Shown piece after piece: positions 9,781 to 17,928 of a DNA stretch of 64,000 bases. Each line of letters starts with the position of its first letter. The first letter of the stretch is position 1. Origin of the DNA: Pararhizobium antarcticum (lineage in GTDB: Bacteria; Pseudomonadota; Alphaproteobacteria; Rhizobiales; Rhizobiaceae); the NCBI RefSeq assembly GCF_001885585.1, contig NZ_LSRP01000046.1, positions 57,602-121,601 of the forward strand, read 5' to 3'. A model generated the notes under the pieces. The model worked only from the letters and a program-made list of their open reading frames with translations. It was not told the origin of the DNA and did not search any database. The position numbers and the translations under genes are program-made.

Positions 9781-10584
9781 ATGTCGACATCAGGTACGAT
9801 CCGCTGTGGCATCGGCGGCTGGACATTCGATCCCTGGGAGGGAACGTTCTATCCGGAGAAACTGCCCAAGAAACGGCAGTTGGAATATGCCAGCGGGCAA
9901 TTACAGGTGATCGAGGTCAATGGTACCTATTACGGTTCACAGAAGCCCGAGACCTTTGCAAAATGGGCTTCGGAAGTGCCGGATGGTTTCGTCTTTTCGC
10001 TGAAGGCCAGCCGTTTCGCGACCAACAAGAAGGTGCTGGCGGAAGCGGGAGAGTCGATCGGCAGGTTTCTCAGCCAGGGCCTGACGGAACTGGGGCCGCA
10101 TCTGGGGCCGATCCTGTGGCAGTTCATGCCGACGAAAAAATTCGACGCCGACGACTTCGGTGCCTTTCTGGCGCTGCTTCCGGAAAAGCAGGATGGCCTG
10201 ACGCTGCGGCATGCGGTCGAAGTGCGCCATGAGAGTTTTCGGGTTCCGGAATTTGCCAGCCTGCTCGCGCGGCACAAGGTCGCCGTCGTCTGTGCCGATC
10301 ATGCCGACTATCCGATGATCGCCGATGTCACCGGCGGCTTCGTCTATGCCCGGCTGCAGACCGGCAGCGACGACGTCGATACCTGTTATGACGATGCCCG
10401 GCTCGACCTCTGGGCAGGACGGCTGAAAAACTGGGCCGCCGGCGGCGACAGCGCCGATCTCGCCCATGCTGATCCCGAGAGGACAACCGAAAAGAAGCCG
10501 CGGGACGTCTATGCCTTCTTCATCACCGAAGGCAAGGTCAACGCGCCGAATGGCGCACGGACGCTGCAGAAGCTGGTGGACTGA
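9781..10584 (+). CDS. DUF72 domain protein (YecE-like)
   Basis: The product is 267 residues, normal for DUF72. The fold is TIM-barrel-like and the biochemical role is unproven. Family marks are IRCGIGGWTFDPWEGTFYP at the N-terminus, the VIEVNGTYYG strand, FSLKASRFATN, LGPILWQFMP, and AVEVRHESF in the middle. It starts 21 bp behind uvrA on the same strand, so it is probably part of a damage-inducible transcript; this is inferred from spacing alone. It converges on the NAD(P)HX repair gene with only 27 bp between stops. No signal peptide or membrane segment is seen. Confidence 0.9.
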   Translation: MSTSGTIRCGIGGWTFDPWEGTFYPEKLPKKRQLEYASGQLQVIEVNGTYYGSQKPETFAKWASEVPDGFVFSLKASRFATNKKVLAEAGESIGRFLSQGLTELGPHLGPILWQFMPTKKFDADDFGAFLALLPEKQDGLTLRHAVEVRHESFRVPEFASLLARHKVAVVCADHADYPMIADVTGGFVYARLQTGSDDVDTCYDDARLDLWAGRLKNWAAGGDSADLAHADPERTTEKKPRDVYAFFITEGKVNAPNGARTLQKLVD

Positions 10585-10611
10585 CGCGGCCTTTGCGGTT
10601 GGGCGAAGCGT

Positions 10612-12090
10612 TTACGCATGCAGCGGACGAATAGCCTGAACCAGCGTTTCCGCTGTCATGCCCTCGCCTGCCAGCGTTCCGGCGTCGCCATGGCGCCAGA
10701 CACCTGCGGCAGCGGCTTCGAAGGCTGGCATGCCCTGCGCCAGGTGCGCACCGATCATGCCGGCCAGAACATCGCCCGAACCGGCTGTGGCGAGCCAGGG
10801 CGGCGCATTGGCATTGACGAGGGCGCGACCATCCGGATCGGCAATCACCGTATCGGCGCCCTTGAAGACAATGACCGCATGGCTGCGCCGCGCAGCAGCG
10901 ATGGCGCGGTCGATCTTCGACAGCGCCGGATCCTGTGCGAGATCGGCAAACAGTCGGGCAAATTCACCGTCATGCGGCGTCATCACCAGGCGCGTCGGGC
11001 CTGTGGCAAACTGATCGAACAGCACAGCCGGATCATCGCGGAAAGCCGTGATGCCATCGGCGTCGAGCACAAGGCGACGGTCGCGCAGGAGCGTGACGAA
11101 GCCGCGCGCTTTCTCCACATCGCCGAACGCCGGCCCCAGGACAAAGGCGCTGATGCGCCGGTCATCCAGCCAGGTTTCCAGCGCTTCCGCAGTATCGATG
11201 GCCTTGAGCATCACGGCCGTCAGATGCGCCGCATTGGCTTGAAGTGCCAATTCCGGCGACGCCAGCGTCACAAGGCCTGCGCCGGAGGCAAGACCGGCAC
11301 TCGCGGCCAACCGGGCGGCGCCGGTTGACAAGGGGCCGCCCGAAAAGACCGCAAGATGGCCGCGCTTGTATTTGTGAACGGCAGCATTGAGCACCATTGC
11401 CTCCTGCCCCCAGACCGCAGGCGTGTTTTTCCGCAGGTTTCCAGCATGGGCGTCGACCAGTCGTCGCGGAATGCCGATGTCGATCACATCGAGCGCCCCG
11501 CACAACATCCGTCCGGGCAGCAGCAGATGTCCGGGCTTGCGGGCGACGAAGGTCACCGTGCGGGCCGCCGTGAAGCTTTCGCCCCGAACCGCGCCGGTGC
11601 GGCCATCGACGCCGGAGGGCAGGTCGACGGACAGAACCGGCAGGTCCATGGCGGTGACTTTGCGCATGACGACGGCGACATCCTCGCAGACCGGACGTGA
11701 AAAACCCGCACCGAACAGCGCATCGACGATGACGTCGCCCGACCTCGGCACGAAGGTGTCGAACGCGGCTGGTGCCATGGCACAGGCGCTGCGCGCGCGG
11801 GCCGCATCGCCACCGGCCGCCGGCGCGTCGCCCAGCGCGTAGAGTGCAACGCATGCACCGCTTGCGCGCATCCGGCGCGCAGCAATATAACCATCGCCGC
11901 CATTGTTGCCGGGGCCGCACAGGACGACAAACCGCAGCGCCTGCGGAAAACGCCGAAGCGCGATTTCGCCAACCGCAGACCCCGCGGCGTTCATCAGCGC
12001 GAAGCTGTCCAGCCCGGACCCCGCCGCCGCGCGGTCGATCGCCGTCATCTGCGCAGGTGAGATAATCGCTGAACTGTGGATTGCACGCAT
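10612..12090 (-). CDS. nnr: Bifunctional NAD(P)H-hydrate epimerase / ADP-dependent NAD(P)H-hydrate dehydratase
   Basis: The product is 492 residues, the length of a two-domain fusion. The N-terminal YjeF_N epimerase domain (about 1-210) contains VVLCGPGNNGGDGYIAARR and SVDLPSGVDG. The C-terminal ribokinase-like dehydratase domain (about 225-490) contains FSGGPLSTGAARLAASAG, TPHDGEFARLF, and the anion-hole motif TAGSGDVLAGMI. Together they repair the damaged cofactors NADHX and NADPHX formed by hydration of NAD(P)H. It reads leftward, divergent from glnB; the 337-bp spacer holds the glnB regulatory elements. Gly/Ala-rich N-terminal half with no obvious damage. Confidence 0.95.
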   Translation of the reverse strand: MRAIHSSAIISPAQMTAIDRAAAGSGLDSFALMNAAGSAVGEIALRRFPQALRFVVLCGPGNNGGDGYIAARRMRASGACVALYALGDAPAAGGDAARARSACAMAPAAFDTFVPRSGDVIVDALFGAGFSRPVCEDVAVVMRKVTAMDLPVLSVDLPSGVDGRTGAVRGESFTAARTVTFVARKPGHLLLPGRMLCGALDVIDIGIPRRLVDAHAGNLRKNTPAVWGQEAMVLNAAVHKYKRGHLAVFSGGPLSTGAARLAASAGLASGAGLVTLASPELALQANAAHLTAVMLKAIDTAEALETWLDDRRISAFVLGPAFGDVEKARGFVTLLRDRRLVLDADGITAFRDDPAVLFDQFATGPTRLVMTPHDGEFARLFADLAQDPALSKIDRAIAAARRSHAVIVFKGADTVIADPDGRALVNANAPPWLATAGSGDVLAGMIGAHLAQGMPAFEAAAAGVWRHGDAGTLAGEGMTAETLVQAIRPLHA

Positions 12091-12246
12091 AATTGCTCAC
12101 TCTATCGCAGACCAAGCCGAAAACAAGGACGGGGAGAAACCCTAAAATGTCTATTTATTATGCATTTGCACATATTTCCGCACAAATAAGATGCTTAACA
12201 AATAATCACGGATCATGCCGCCCTTGACGTCCCCATTGTTTTCCGG

Positions 12247-12271
12247 GATTTTGCACAAAAAGGGCAAAATC
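12247..12271. promoter_or_regulatory. Palindrome upstream of glnB, candidate NtrC enhancer site
   Basis: GATTTTGC at 12247-12254 is the exact reverse complement of GCAAAATC at 12264-12271. The core TTGCAC-N5-GGGCAA resembles the enteric NtrC site TGCACY-N5-GGTGCA. It is about 110 bp upstream of the sigma-54 promoter, a normal enhancer distance. A weaker similar element is at 12164-12187. Assignment to NtrC is inference. Confidence 0.6.
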
Positions 12272-12353
12272 GTCTGGTTTTTTCGTTGAAATAGCAGATG
12301 ATCACGCCAGCACAGGATGATTTGGCCCAAATCTGCTCGTCATTTGGCGAGTC

Positions 12354-12369
12354 TGGCATGCAAAATGCA
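12354..12369 (+). promoter_or_regulatory. Sigma-54 (RpoN) promoter of glnB-glnA
   Basis: TGGCATGCAAAATGCA matches the -24/-12 consensus TGGCACG-N4-TTGCA, with the invariant GG (12355-12356) and GC (12367-12368) at the required spacing. Transcription would begin near 12380, about 48 bp before the glnB start codon. Confidence 0.82.
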
Positions 12370-12403
12370 TATTTGTGGGCGAGCGGGGATGTTCCTGCTT
12401 TAA

Positions 12404-12766
<363 letters not shown>

Positions 12767-12819
12767 TTGCCTGGCCTGGCCGGGTTTCCATATGGTCATC
12801 GTAAAAGGGATATAAGAAA

Positions 12820-14229
12820 ATGACGACTGCAAAAGATATTCTGAAGCAGATCAAGGATAACGACGTGAAATTCGTCGACCTGCGCTTTACCGATCCAAAA
12901 GGTAAGCTGCAGCACGTGACGATGGACGTCGTGTGCGTCGATGAAGACATGTTTGCCGATGGCGTGATGTTTGACGGCTCTTCGATCGCCGGCTGGAAGG
13001 CCATCAACGAATCCGACATGGTGTTGATGCCGGACGTCGAAACGGCGCACATGGACCCCTTCTTCGCCCAGTCGACAATGGTCCTGATCTGCGACATTCT
13101 CGATCCGGTCTCCGGCGAAGCCTACAATCGCGACCCGCGCACCACGGCCAAGAAGGCCGAAGCCTATCTCAAGGCATCCGGCATCGGCGATACCATCTTC
13201 GTCGGCCCAGAAGCCGAATTCTTCGTCTTTGACGACGTCAAGTACAAGGCCGATCCCTACAATACCGGTTTCAAGCTGGATTCGACCGAATTGCCGTCAA
13301 ACGATGACACCGACTACGAGACCGGCAATCTCGGCCACCGCCCGCGCGTCAAGGGCGGCTATTTCCCGGTTCCGCCGATCGACAGCGCCCAGGACATGCG
13401 GTCCGAAATGCTCACGGTCCTCAGCGAAATGGGCGTCGTCGTCGAAAAGCATCACCATGAAGTGGCCGCGGCCCAGCACGAACTCGGCGTCAAGTATGAT
13501 CATCTGACGCGCAATGCCGACAAGATGCAGATCTACAAATATGTCGTGCACCAGGTCGCCAATGCCTATGGCAAGACGGCAACCTTCATGCCGAAGCCGA
13601 TCTTCGGCGACAATGGCTCGGGCATGCATGTGCATCTGTCGATCTGGAAAGATGGCAAGCCGACCTTCGCGGGCGACGAATATGCCGGCCTGTCGGAAAG
13701 CTGCCTGTATTTCATCGGCGGCATCATCAAGCACGCCAAGGCCCTGAATGCCTTCACCAACCCGTCGACGAACTCCTACAAGCGCCTCGTGCCCGGTTAT
13801 GAAGCCCCTGTGCTGCTCGCCTATTCCGCGCGCAACCGCTCGGCCTCGTGCCGCATCCCGTTCGGCTCCAACCCGAAGGCAAAGCGCGTCGAAGTCCGTT
13901 TCCCGGATCCGATGGCGAACCCCTATCTCGCCTTTGCCGCCATGCTGATGGCCGGCCTCGACGGCATCAAGAACAAGATCCATCCGGGCAAGGCCATGGA
14001 CAAGGATCTCTATGACCTGCCACCGAAGGAACTGAAGAAGATCCCGACGGTCTGCGGCAGCTTGCGCGAAGCGCTCGAGAGCGTCGACAAGGATCGCAAG
14101 TTCCTGACCGCCGGCGGCGTCTTTGACGACGACCAGATCGATTCGTTCATCGAACTGAAAATGGCCGAGGTGATGCGTTTCGAAATGACGCCGCACCCGG
14201 TCGAATACGACATGTATTACTCGTCCTAA
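12820..14229 (+). CDS. glnA: Glutamine synthetase type I
   Basis: The product is 469 residues, typical of GSI-beta dodecamers that make glutamine from glutamate, ammonia and ATP. Recognisable blocks are [31 protein letters not shown] (latch region), [35 protein letters not shown] and [20 protein letters not shown]. Tyr398 in [11 protein letters not shown] is the adenylylation site by alignment with E. coli Tyr397, so activity should be controlled covalently as well as by transcription. It is 53 bp behind glnB and ends at a strong terminator, giving a closed two-gene nitrogen operon. Confidence 0.98.
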   Translation: MTTAKDILKQIKDNDVKFVDLRFTDPKGKLQHVTMDVVCVDEDMFADGVMFDGSSIAGWKAINESDMVLMPDVETAHMDPFFAQSTMVLICDILDPVSGEAYNRDPRTTAKKAEAYLKASGIGDTIFVGPEAEFFVFDDVKYKADPYNTGFKLDSTELPSNDDTDYETGNLGHRPRVKGGYFPVPPIDSAQDMRSEMLTVLSEMGVVVEKHHHEVAAAQHELGVKYDHLTRNADKMQIYKYVVHQVANAYGKTATFMPKPIFGDNGSGMHVHLSIWKDGKPTFAGDEYAGLSESCLYFIGGIIKHAKALNAFTNPSTNSYKRLVPGYEAPVLLAYSARNRSASCRIPFGSNPKAKRVEVRFPDPMANPYLAFAAMLMAGLDGIKNKIHPGKAMDKDLYDLPPKELKKIPTVCGSLREALESVDKDRKFLTAGGVFDDDQIDSFIELKMAEVMRFEMTPHPVEYDMYYSS

Positions 14230-14267
14230 GACCAGCCGGCAGCGCGACTGCGTGCTGAAAGGAATAG

Positions 14268-14302
14268 AAAAGCCCGGCTTCCTCAGAAGCCGGGCTTTTT
14301 TT
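14268..14302 (+). terminator. glnA terminator, probably bidirectional
   Basis: A perfect 14-bp stem (left arm 14268-14281, right arm 14286-14299, loop CTCA) is followed by a run of seven T. The AAAA at its left lets it also end the leftward TAXI gene, whose stop is 22 bp away. Confidence 0.88.
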
Positions 14303-14323
14303 AAATGGGTTATCCGTGCCGGT

Positions 14324-15367
14324 TTATTGCGGCTTCAGGCGCTGCTTGAGCAGGTTGAGATATTCCTCATTTGCGTCACTGGCCTTTTCGGCCGGGGCTT
14401 CGATCGCGGCGGTGCATTTCGGCTTGTAGTCCATCGCCATTCCCGCCTTGACGCAGACGCCGACCTGCCAGCCGGGCGGCAGGGCGGTCAGGTCGACATC
14501 CTTCCACTTGGGATGTCCTGTCGCCTGAAGCTTGTCGAGATTGTTGACGATCAGGCTGGAAAAATCAGACACAGCGTTGCAACTCTCGCGCTGATAGGCA
14601 TTGCGCTTGACGTCATAGTCATAGGTCATCATCACCGCCTTGACGGCGATCAGGTCAACCGGCTGCGTCTGAAAATCATAGGTTCCGGCATCGATGCGCG
14701 ACGCGGTATAGGTCGCCAGAAGCGGCGCTTCGGTGATCGGCAGAAGATGGAACCGCTCGCCATCGATCGGGTTTTTCGCAAACAGCGCAGCCGGGGCGCC
14801 GGCCACATAGAAGAAGGCGTCGATCTCGCCTGAGACGAGTTTCGGCAGGGCGGCATCCGGATTGAGCGGCACCCGCTCGCCGGTCTTGACCTGGAGAATA
14901 TCGAGAATGAGCGATGCCGTCAGGAAAGTGCCGCTGTCCTGCACACCGATCGCCACCTTTTTGCCGGTCAGATCCTTCATGCCGGCAATATCCTTGCGGG
15001 CGAGCACATGGATCTCTTCATTGTAGAGCGGGAACATGATGCGCACGCCGCGCACCGCCTGTTGCACCTCGGCATCGCCGGCCTCGAAGGTTTTCAGATA
15101 TTCGAGCACGTCGCTCTGGACGATGCCGAACTGGGTGTTGCGGCGATTGCGGACACCAACGAAATTTTCCAGGGACCCCGCCGATTCCAGGACGTTCAGC
15201 GTCTGGCCGCAGGCCTTGCCGACGGCGGCGACATCGCGGCCGATCTGGATATAGGTGCCTTGCGGGCCACCGGTCATGATGTTCTTTTCAAACTCAGCCG
15301 CCGATGCGGGCGCAAACCCGAGCAGCGATGACAAGACGGCGGTGGCGAAAATCCGTTTCAGACCCAT
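14324..15367 (-). CDS. TAXI-family TRAP transporter solute receptor
   Basis: The product is 347 residues from the ATG at 15367, chosen because AGGAGA lies just upstream and a signal peptide starts at once (MGLKRIFATAVLSSLLGFAP, cleaved about after ASA). TAXI hallmarks are IMTGGPQGTYIQIGRDVAAV, LESAGSLENFVGVRNRR, FGIVQSDVLEYL, and KKVAIGVQDSGTF. TAXI proteins are periplasmic receptors that deliver carboxylic acids or glutamate-like ligands to fused TRAP permeases. No TRAP permease gene is next to it, so it is an orphan receptor here. Two late cysteine pairs (CNAV; CVKAG/CTAAI) are visible and may form disulphides. The neighbour upstream is a coiled-coil membrane protein. Confidence 0.88.
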   Translation of the reverse strand: MGLKRIFATAVLSSLLGFAPASAAEFEKNIMTGGPQGTYIQIGRDVAAVGKACGQTLNVLESAGSLENFVGVRNRRNTQFGIVQSDVLEYLKTFEAGDAEVQQAVRGVRIMFPLYNEEIHVLARKDIAGMKDLTGKKVAIGVQDSGTFLTASLILDILQVKTGERVPLNPDAALPKLVSGEIDAFFYVAGAPAALFAKNPIDGERFHLLPITEAPLLATYTASRIDAGTYDFQTQPVDLIAVKAVMMTYDYDVKRNAYQRESCNAVSDFSSLIVNNLDKLQATGHPKWKDVDLTALPPGWQVGVCVKAGMAMDYKPKCTAAIEAPAEKASDANEEYLNLLKQRLKPQ

Positions 15368-15415
15368 GAGCTTCTCCTGCTGGTACCGTGAATGCACGGC
15401 ATGCCGCAGACATTA

Positions 15416-16468
15416 TCAGCAATCGCTCTTGAGGTCGCGCATCAGATTGCGCATGACGATCACCGGTACCCGCTCGAACACGCTCTCCAGAGCGTCGGTG
15501 ACGCAGCCGCCAGACACCAGCTTTTGCCGCAACCCCTCGATATCATCAGCGTCAAGACCGCCGAGACCCGGGGTTAGCCGCAGGGCTGTTTCCACTTCAG
15601 ATTCAGGACGTTGCTTGACAACCCTGCCGTCCTGCGCCGGCTCGGTATTGGCGGCTGCCCCACGGTCAGCGTCGGATCCCGCATTCGGCAGGCCTGCCGC
15701 CGCATCGGCGTCGTCTTGACGTGCCTTGTCTGCCGCTGCCAGTTTCGTCTGCAGGTCGGTGACCTTGCCGCGCTCGGCCTCAAGGGCGGATTGGAGCGCC
15801 TGCATTGTCGCATCCTGTGTGTTGCCGTTTTCGGCCTTGGCTGCGGCGAGCTTCGCGTCCGCCTCCTGCGCCTGCGCGACGAGAGCCGCGCGTGCACTGT
15901 CACGCTCCGCTGTGCGTTTGCGCACCGTATCCTGCGCGGCCGCGAGATCTCCGGCAAGGCCCTGCATTTCAGCATCCAGGTCGCGCACCTGTTTTTCCCG
16001 AGCGTCGACCGCCTGTCGGGCGGTTTCGAGATCGCTGCTGATAGCGGAAATCGTTGCGGCAGATTCATCTGCGGCCTTGGCGGCATTAACCCGCAGGTCC
16101 GCCATCTGCTTTTCCAGGGCGGAGATATCGGCATCGCGCTTGTCGAGCAGGCGATTGAGTTTTGGAACCTCGTTGAGCTTGAGGTCTGCGAATTCTTTTT
16201 CAAGCTCTCCGGCCCAATCACCGGAATTCTCGCGAAACGCCTTCAAATCCTTGGCAAGTTTGTCTTTTTCCGCGGTGATGGTGCCGATGGTCGTCGTCAA
16301 GCCGATATTTTCAGCATTCACGGCCGCGATCTCGGCCTGCATGGTTTGCCGCGCGAACCAGAGATAGACACCACCGCCGGCAATGATCAGGCAAAGAAAG
16401 ACCGGAAGGAGAAATCCGGACGACCCGCCCGTTCGTGGCTGATGGTTGCGCCCCCATTGATTGCTCAT
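15416..16468 (-). CDS. Membrane-anchored coiled-coil protein, unknown function
   Basis: The product is 350 residues. A short polar N-terminus rich in Gly/Ser precedes one transmembrane helix (GFLLPVFLCLIIAGGGVYLW, about residues 18-37). The next roughly 200 residues are Ala/Glu/Lys/Gln-rich heptad sequence, a long coiled coil exposed to the periplasm if the N-terminus is inside. A low-complexity Ala/Asp linker (about 255-275) leads to a small folded C-terminal part with two cysteines (GGCVTDAL and the last residue). The family is not recognised. The 48-bp gap to the TAXI receptor downstream on the same strand suggests cotranscription. No catalytic motif is seen. Confidence 0.8.
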   Translation of the reverse strand: MSNQWGRNHQPRTGGSSGFLLPVFLCLIIAGGGVYLWFARQTMQAEIAAVNAENIGLTTTIGTITAEKDKLAKDLKAFRENSGDWAGELEKEFADLKLNEVPKLNRLLDKRDADISALEKQMADLRVNAAKAADESAATISAISSDLETARQAVDAREKQVRDLDAEMQGLAGDLAAAQDTVRKRTAERDSARAALVAQAQEADAKLAAAKAENGNTQDATMQALQSALEAERGKVTDLQTKLAAADKARQDDADAAAGLPNAGSDADRGAAANTEPAQDGRVVKQRPESEVETALRLTPGLGGLDADDIEGLRQKLVSGGCVTDALESVFERVPVIVMRNLMRDLKSDC

Positions 16469-16616
16469 TCGTCATCCGTCCGCTTTTCAAGGTCGTTTTC
16501 TGAGGTACGCCGAAACCGGCAAGGAGGCAAGCAAGCCCAAAGGCATGCTGACCCCGTACACTCACTATTGATGTTTAGGCAGAAAACACCACATAATGAA
16601 GCGAAAGGAACCTATC

Positions 16617-16949
16617 ATGATGAAACAGAGAGATGCGAAATTTCAGATTGGGCAGGTTGTTCGGCACCGGGTATTCCCGTTTCGCGGCGTGATTTTCGAT
16701 GTCGATCCGGAATTTTCGAATACGGAAGAATGGTGGAACGCCATCCCGAGCGAGATCCGGCCGAGCAAGGACCAGCCCTTCTACCACCTTCTGGCTGAAA
16801 ACGACGAGACGGAATACGTGGCCTATGTTTCCGAACAGAACCTGATCTCGGATGAAAGCGGCCTGCCGCTGCGTCACTCGCAGGTCAACGCGTTCTTCGA
16901 CGCCGAGGCCGTCGGGCAATACAAACCCAAGGCCGTCGTCCAGCACTGA
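16617..16949 (+). CDS. hspQ: Heat shock protein HspQ
   Basis: The product is 110 residues from the ATG at 16617, chosen because AAAGGA lies 7 bases upstream; an in-frame ATG 21 bases earlier lacks such a site. HspQ is a small hemimethylated-DNA-binding/YccV-type protein that in enterobacteria is a Lon substrate and specificity enhancer. Visible family blocks are FQIGQVVRHRVFPFRGVIFDV, WWNAIPSEIRP, QPFYHLLAENDETEYVAYVSEQNL. The gene is flanked by divergent and convergent neighbours and stands alone. A hairpin shared with the convergent ialB-like gene follows it. Heat control is expected from the family but I could not assign a sigma-32 promoter. Confidence 0.92.
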   Translation: MMKQRDAKFQIGQVVRHRVFPFRGVIFDVDPEFSNTEEWWNAIPSEIRPSKDQPFYHLLAENDETEYVAYVSEQNLISDESGLPLRHSQVNAFFDAEAVGQYKPKAVVQH

Positions 16950-16973
16950 CGCTGCAGCGTCCCGTATAAAACG

Positions 16974-17005
16974 AAAAACCCGGCCACACAGTGACCGGGT
17001 TTTTT
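16974..17005. terminator. Terminator between hspQ and the IalB-like gene
   Basis: AAAAACCCGG at 16974-16983 pairs with CCGGGTTTTT at 16995-17004, with inner CAC/GTG pairing possible. A and T runs on both flanks make it able to stop both convergent transcripts. Confidence 0.8.
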
Positions 17006-17026
17006 GATTCTGAACCGTAGCCGTTA

Positions 17027-17656
17027 TCAGTTGGCCTTGGCGGCCTTCTGGGCTTCTTCCAGCTTCTTGCGGGCGTCTTCAGCCTTCTTCTGCATTTCTT
17101 CCTGCAGCAGGCGCTGGCGCTCTTCAAGCTTCGACTGCTCGATCGGCTCGCCGTCGAACACGCCGGTGAAGCCTTCGAGCGACATCTTGATGGGGTTCGG
17201 TGCGCGCTGGAAGTTGGCCGACGTGAAGACAACCTCGCTGCCCTTCTTCAGGTTGGCAATGGTCGCGTCGCTCAGCGGCACTTCTGCAACGCACTTGTCG
17301 GGCATGCAGATGGCGTAATCGAGTTTCACACCCTTGCCACCGTCGATCTGCATCTGGATGCCGGGCGGAATGAGACGTGCGGACGGAACCGAAACCTGCA
17401 TGATCTTGCGATTGACCTTGCCCTGGACCGTGATCAGGCCGACAGCCGTGATCAACTGGCCGTTATTGGCAGTCAGAAGGTTCTGGACGATGCAGACATC
17501 GTTGTCTTCCTGCTTCGTGCAAACCTTGAACCAGCCCTGCGGCGGCTTTCCCTGTGCCTGCTGGGCAAAGGCCGGAGCCGGCATGGCAGCCGCTGCAACC
17601 GAGACTGCGAATGCGGACAAGGCCGCCCTGCGGGTGAAGTTTGACTTGAAGATCAT
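17027..17656 (-). CDS. Invasion-associated locus B family protein
   Basis: The product is 209 residues from ATG 17656. The start was placed at MIFKSNFTRRAALS because a signal peptide follows (cleavage about after AFA near residue 32); the upstream 94 codons of open frame look non-coding. The mature domain has the IalB pattern: GWFKVCTKQEDNDVCIVQ, then SVPSARLIPPGIQMQIDGG and YAICMPDKCVAEVPL, with four cysteines that can form two disulphides. The C-terminal 40 residues are a charged Lys/Glu/Ala helix. IalB proteins are periplasmic or envelope proteins common in Hyphomicrobiales; the name comes from Bartonella invasion, but the molecular role here is unknown. Confidence 0.88.
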   Translation of the reverse strand: MIFKSNFTRRAALSAFAVSVAAAAMPAPAFAQQAQGKPPQGWFKVCTKQEDNDVCIVQNLLTANNGQLITAVGLITVQGKVNRKIMQVSVPSARLIPPGIQMQIDGGKGVKLDYAICMPDKCVAEVPLSDATIANLKKGSEVVFTSANFQRAPNPIKMSLEGFTGVFDGEPIEQSKLEERQRLLQEEMQKKAEDARKKLEEAQKAAKAN

Positions 17657-17928
17657 AACGATATCCGTCTCCTGAATTCCGGTCCCTGAGCAGTCGTGAA
17701 CCGCTCGACATATAAGGTCATCTGCCCGCTTCCCTGTTTGGCAAATAAGGCAATTGAATGACCCGTGTCTCCTGAAACATCTGTTACAATGCGTTTGCCC
17801 GGATATCCAGTGCTTCCTGCCTTTTTGCTTAACCCGGCAGCCGAAATAAAATGGCCAGTGGTTGGCAATGCCCCGCTTCGTGATAATTTGCACGGGAATC
17901 ATGAAATGGACGGATGGAGGAGGCGGGT

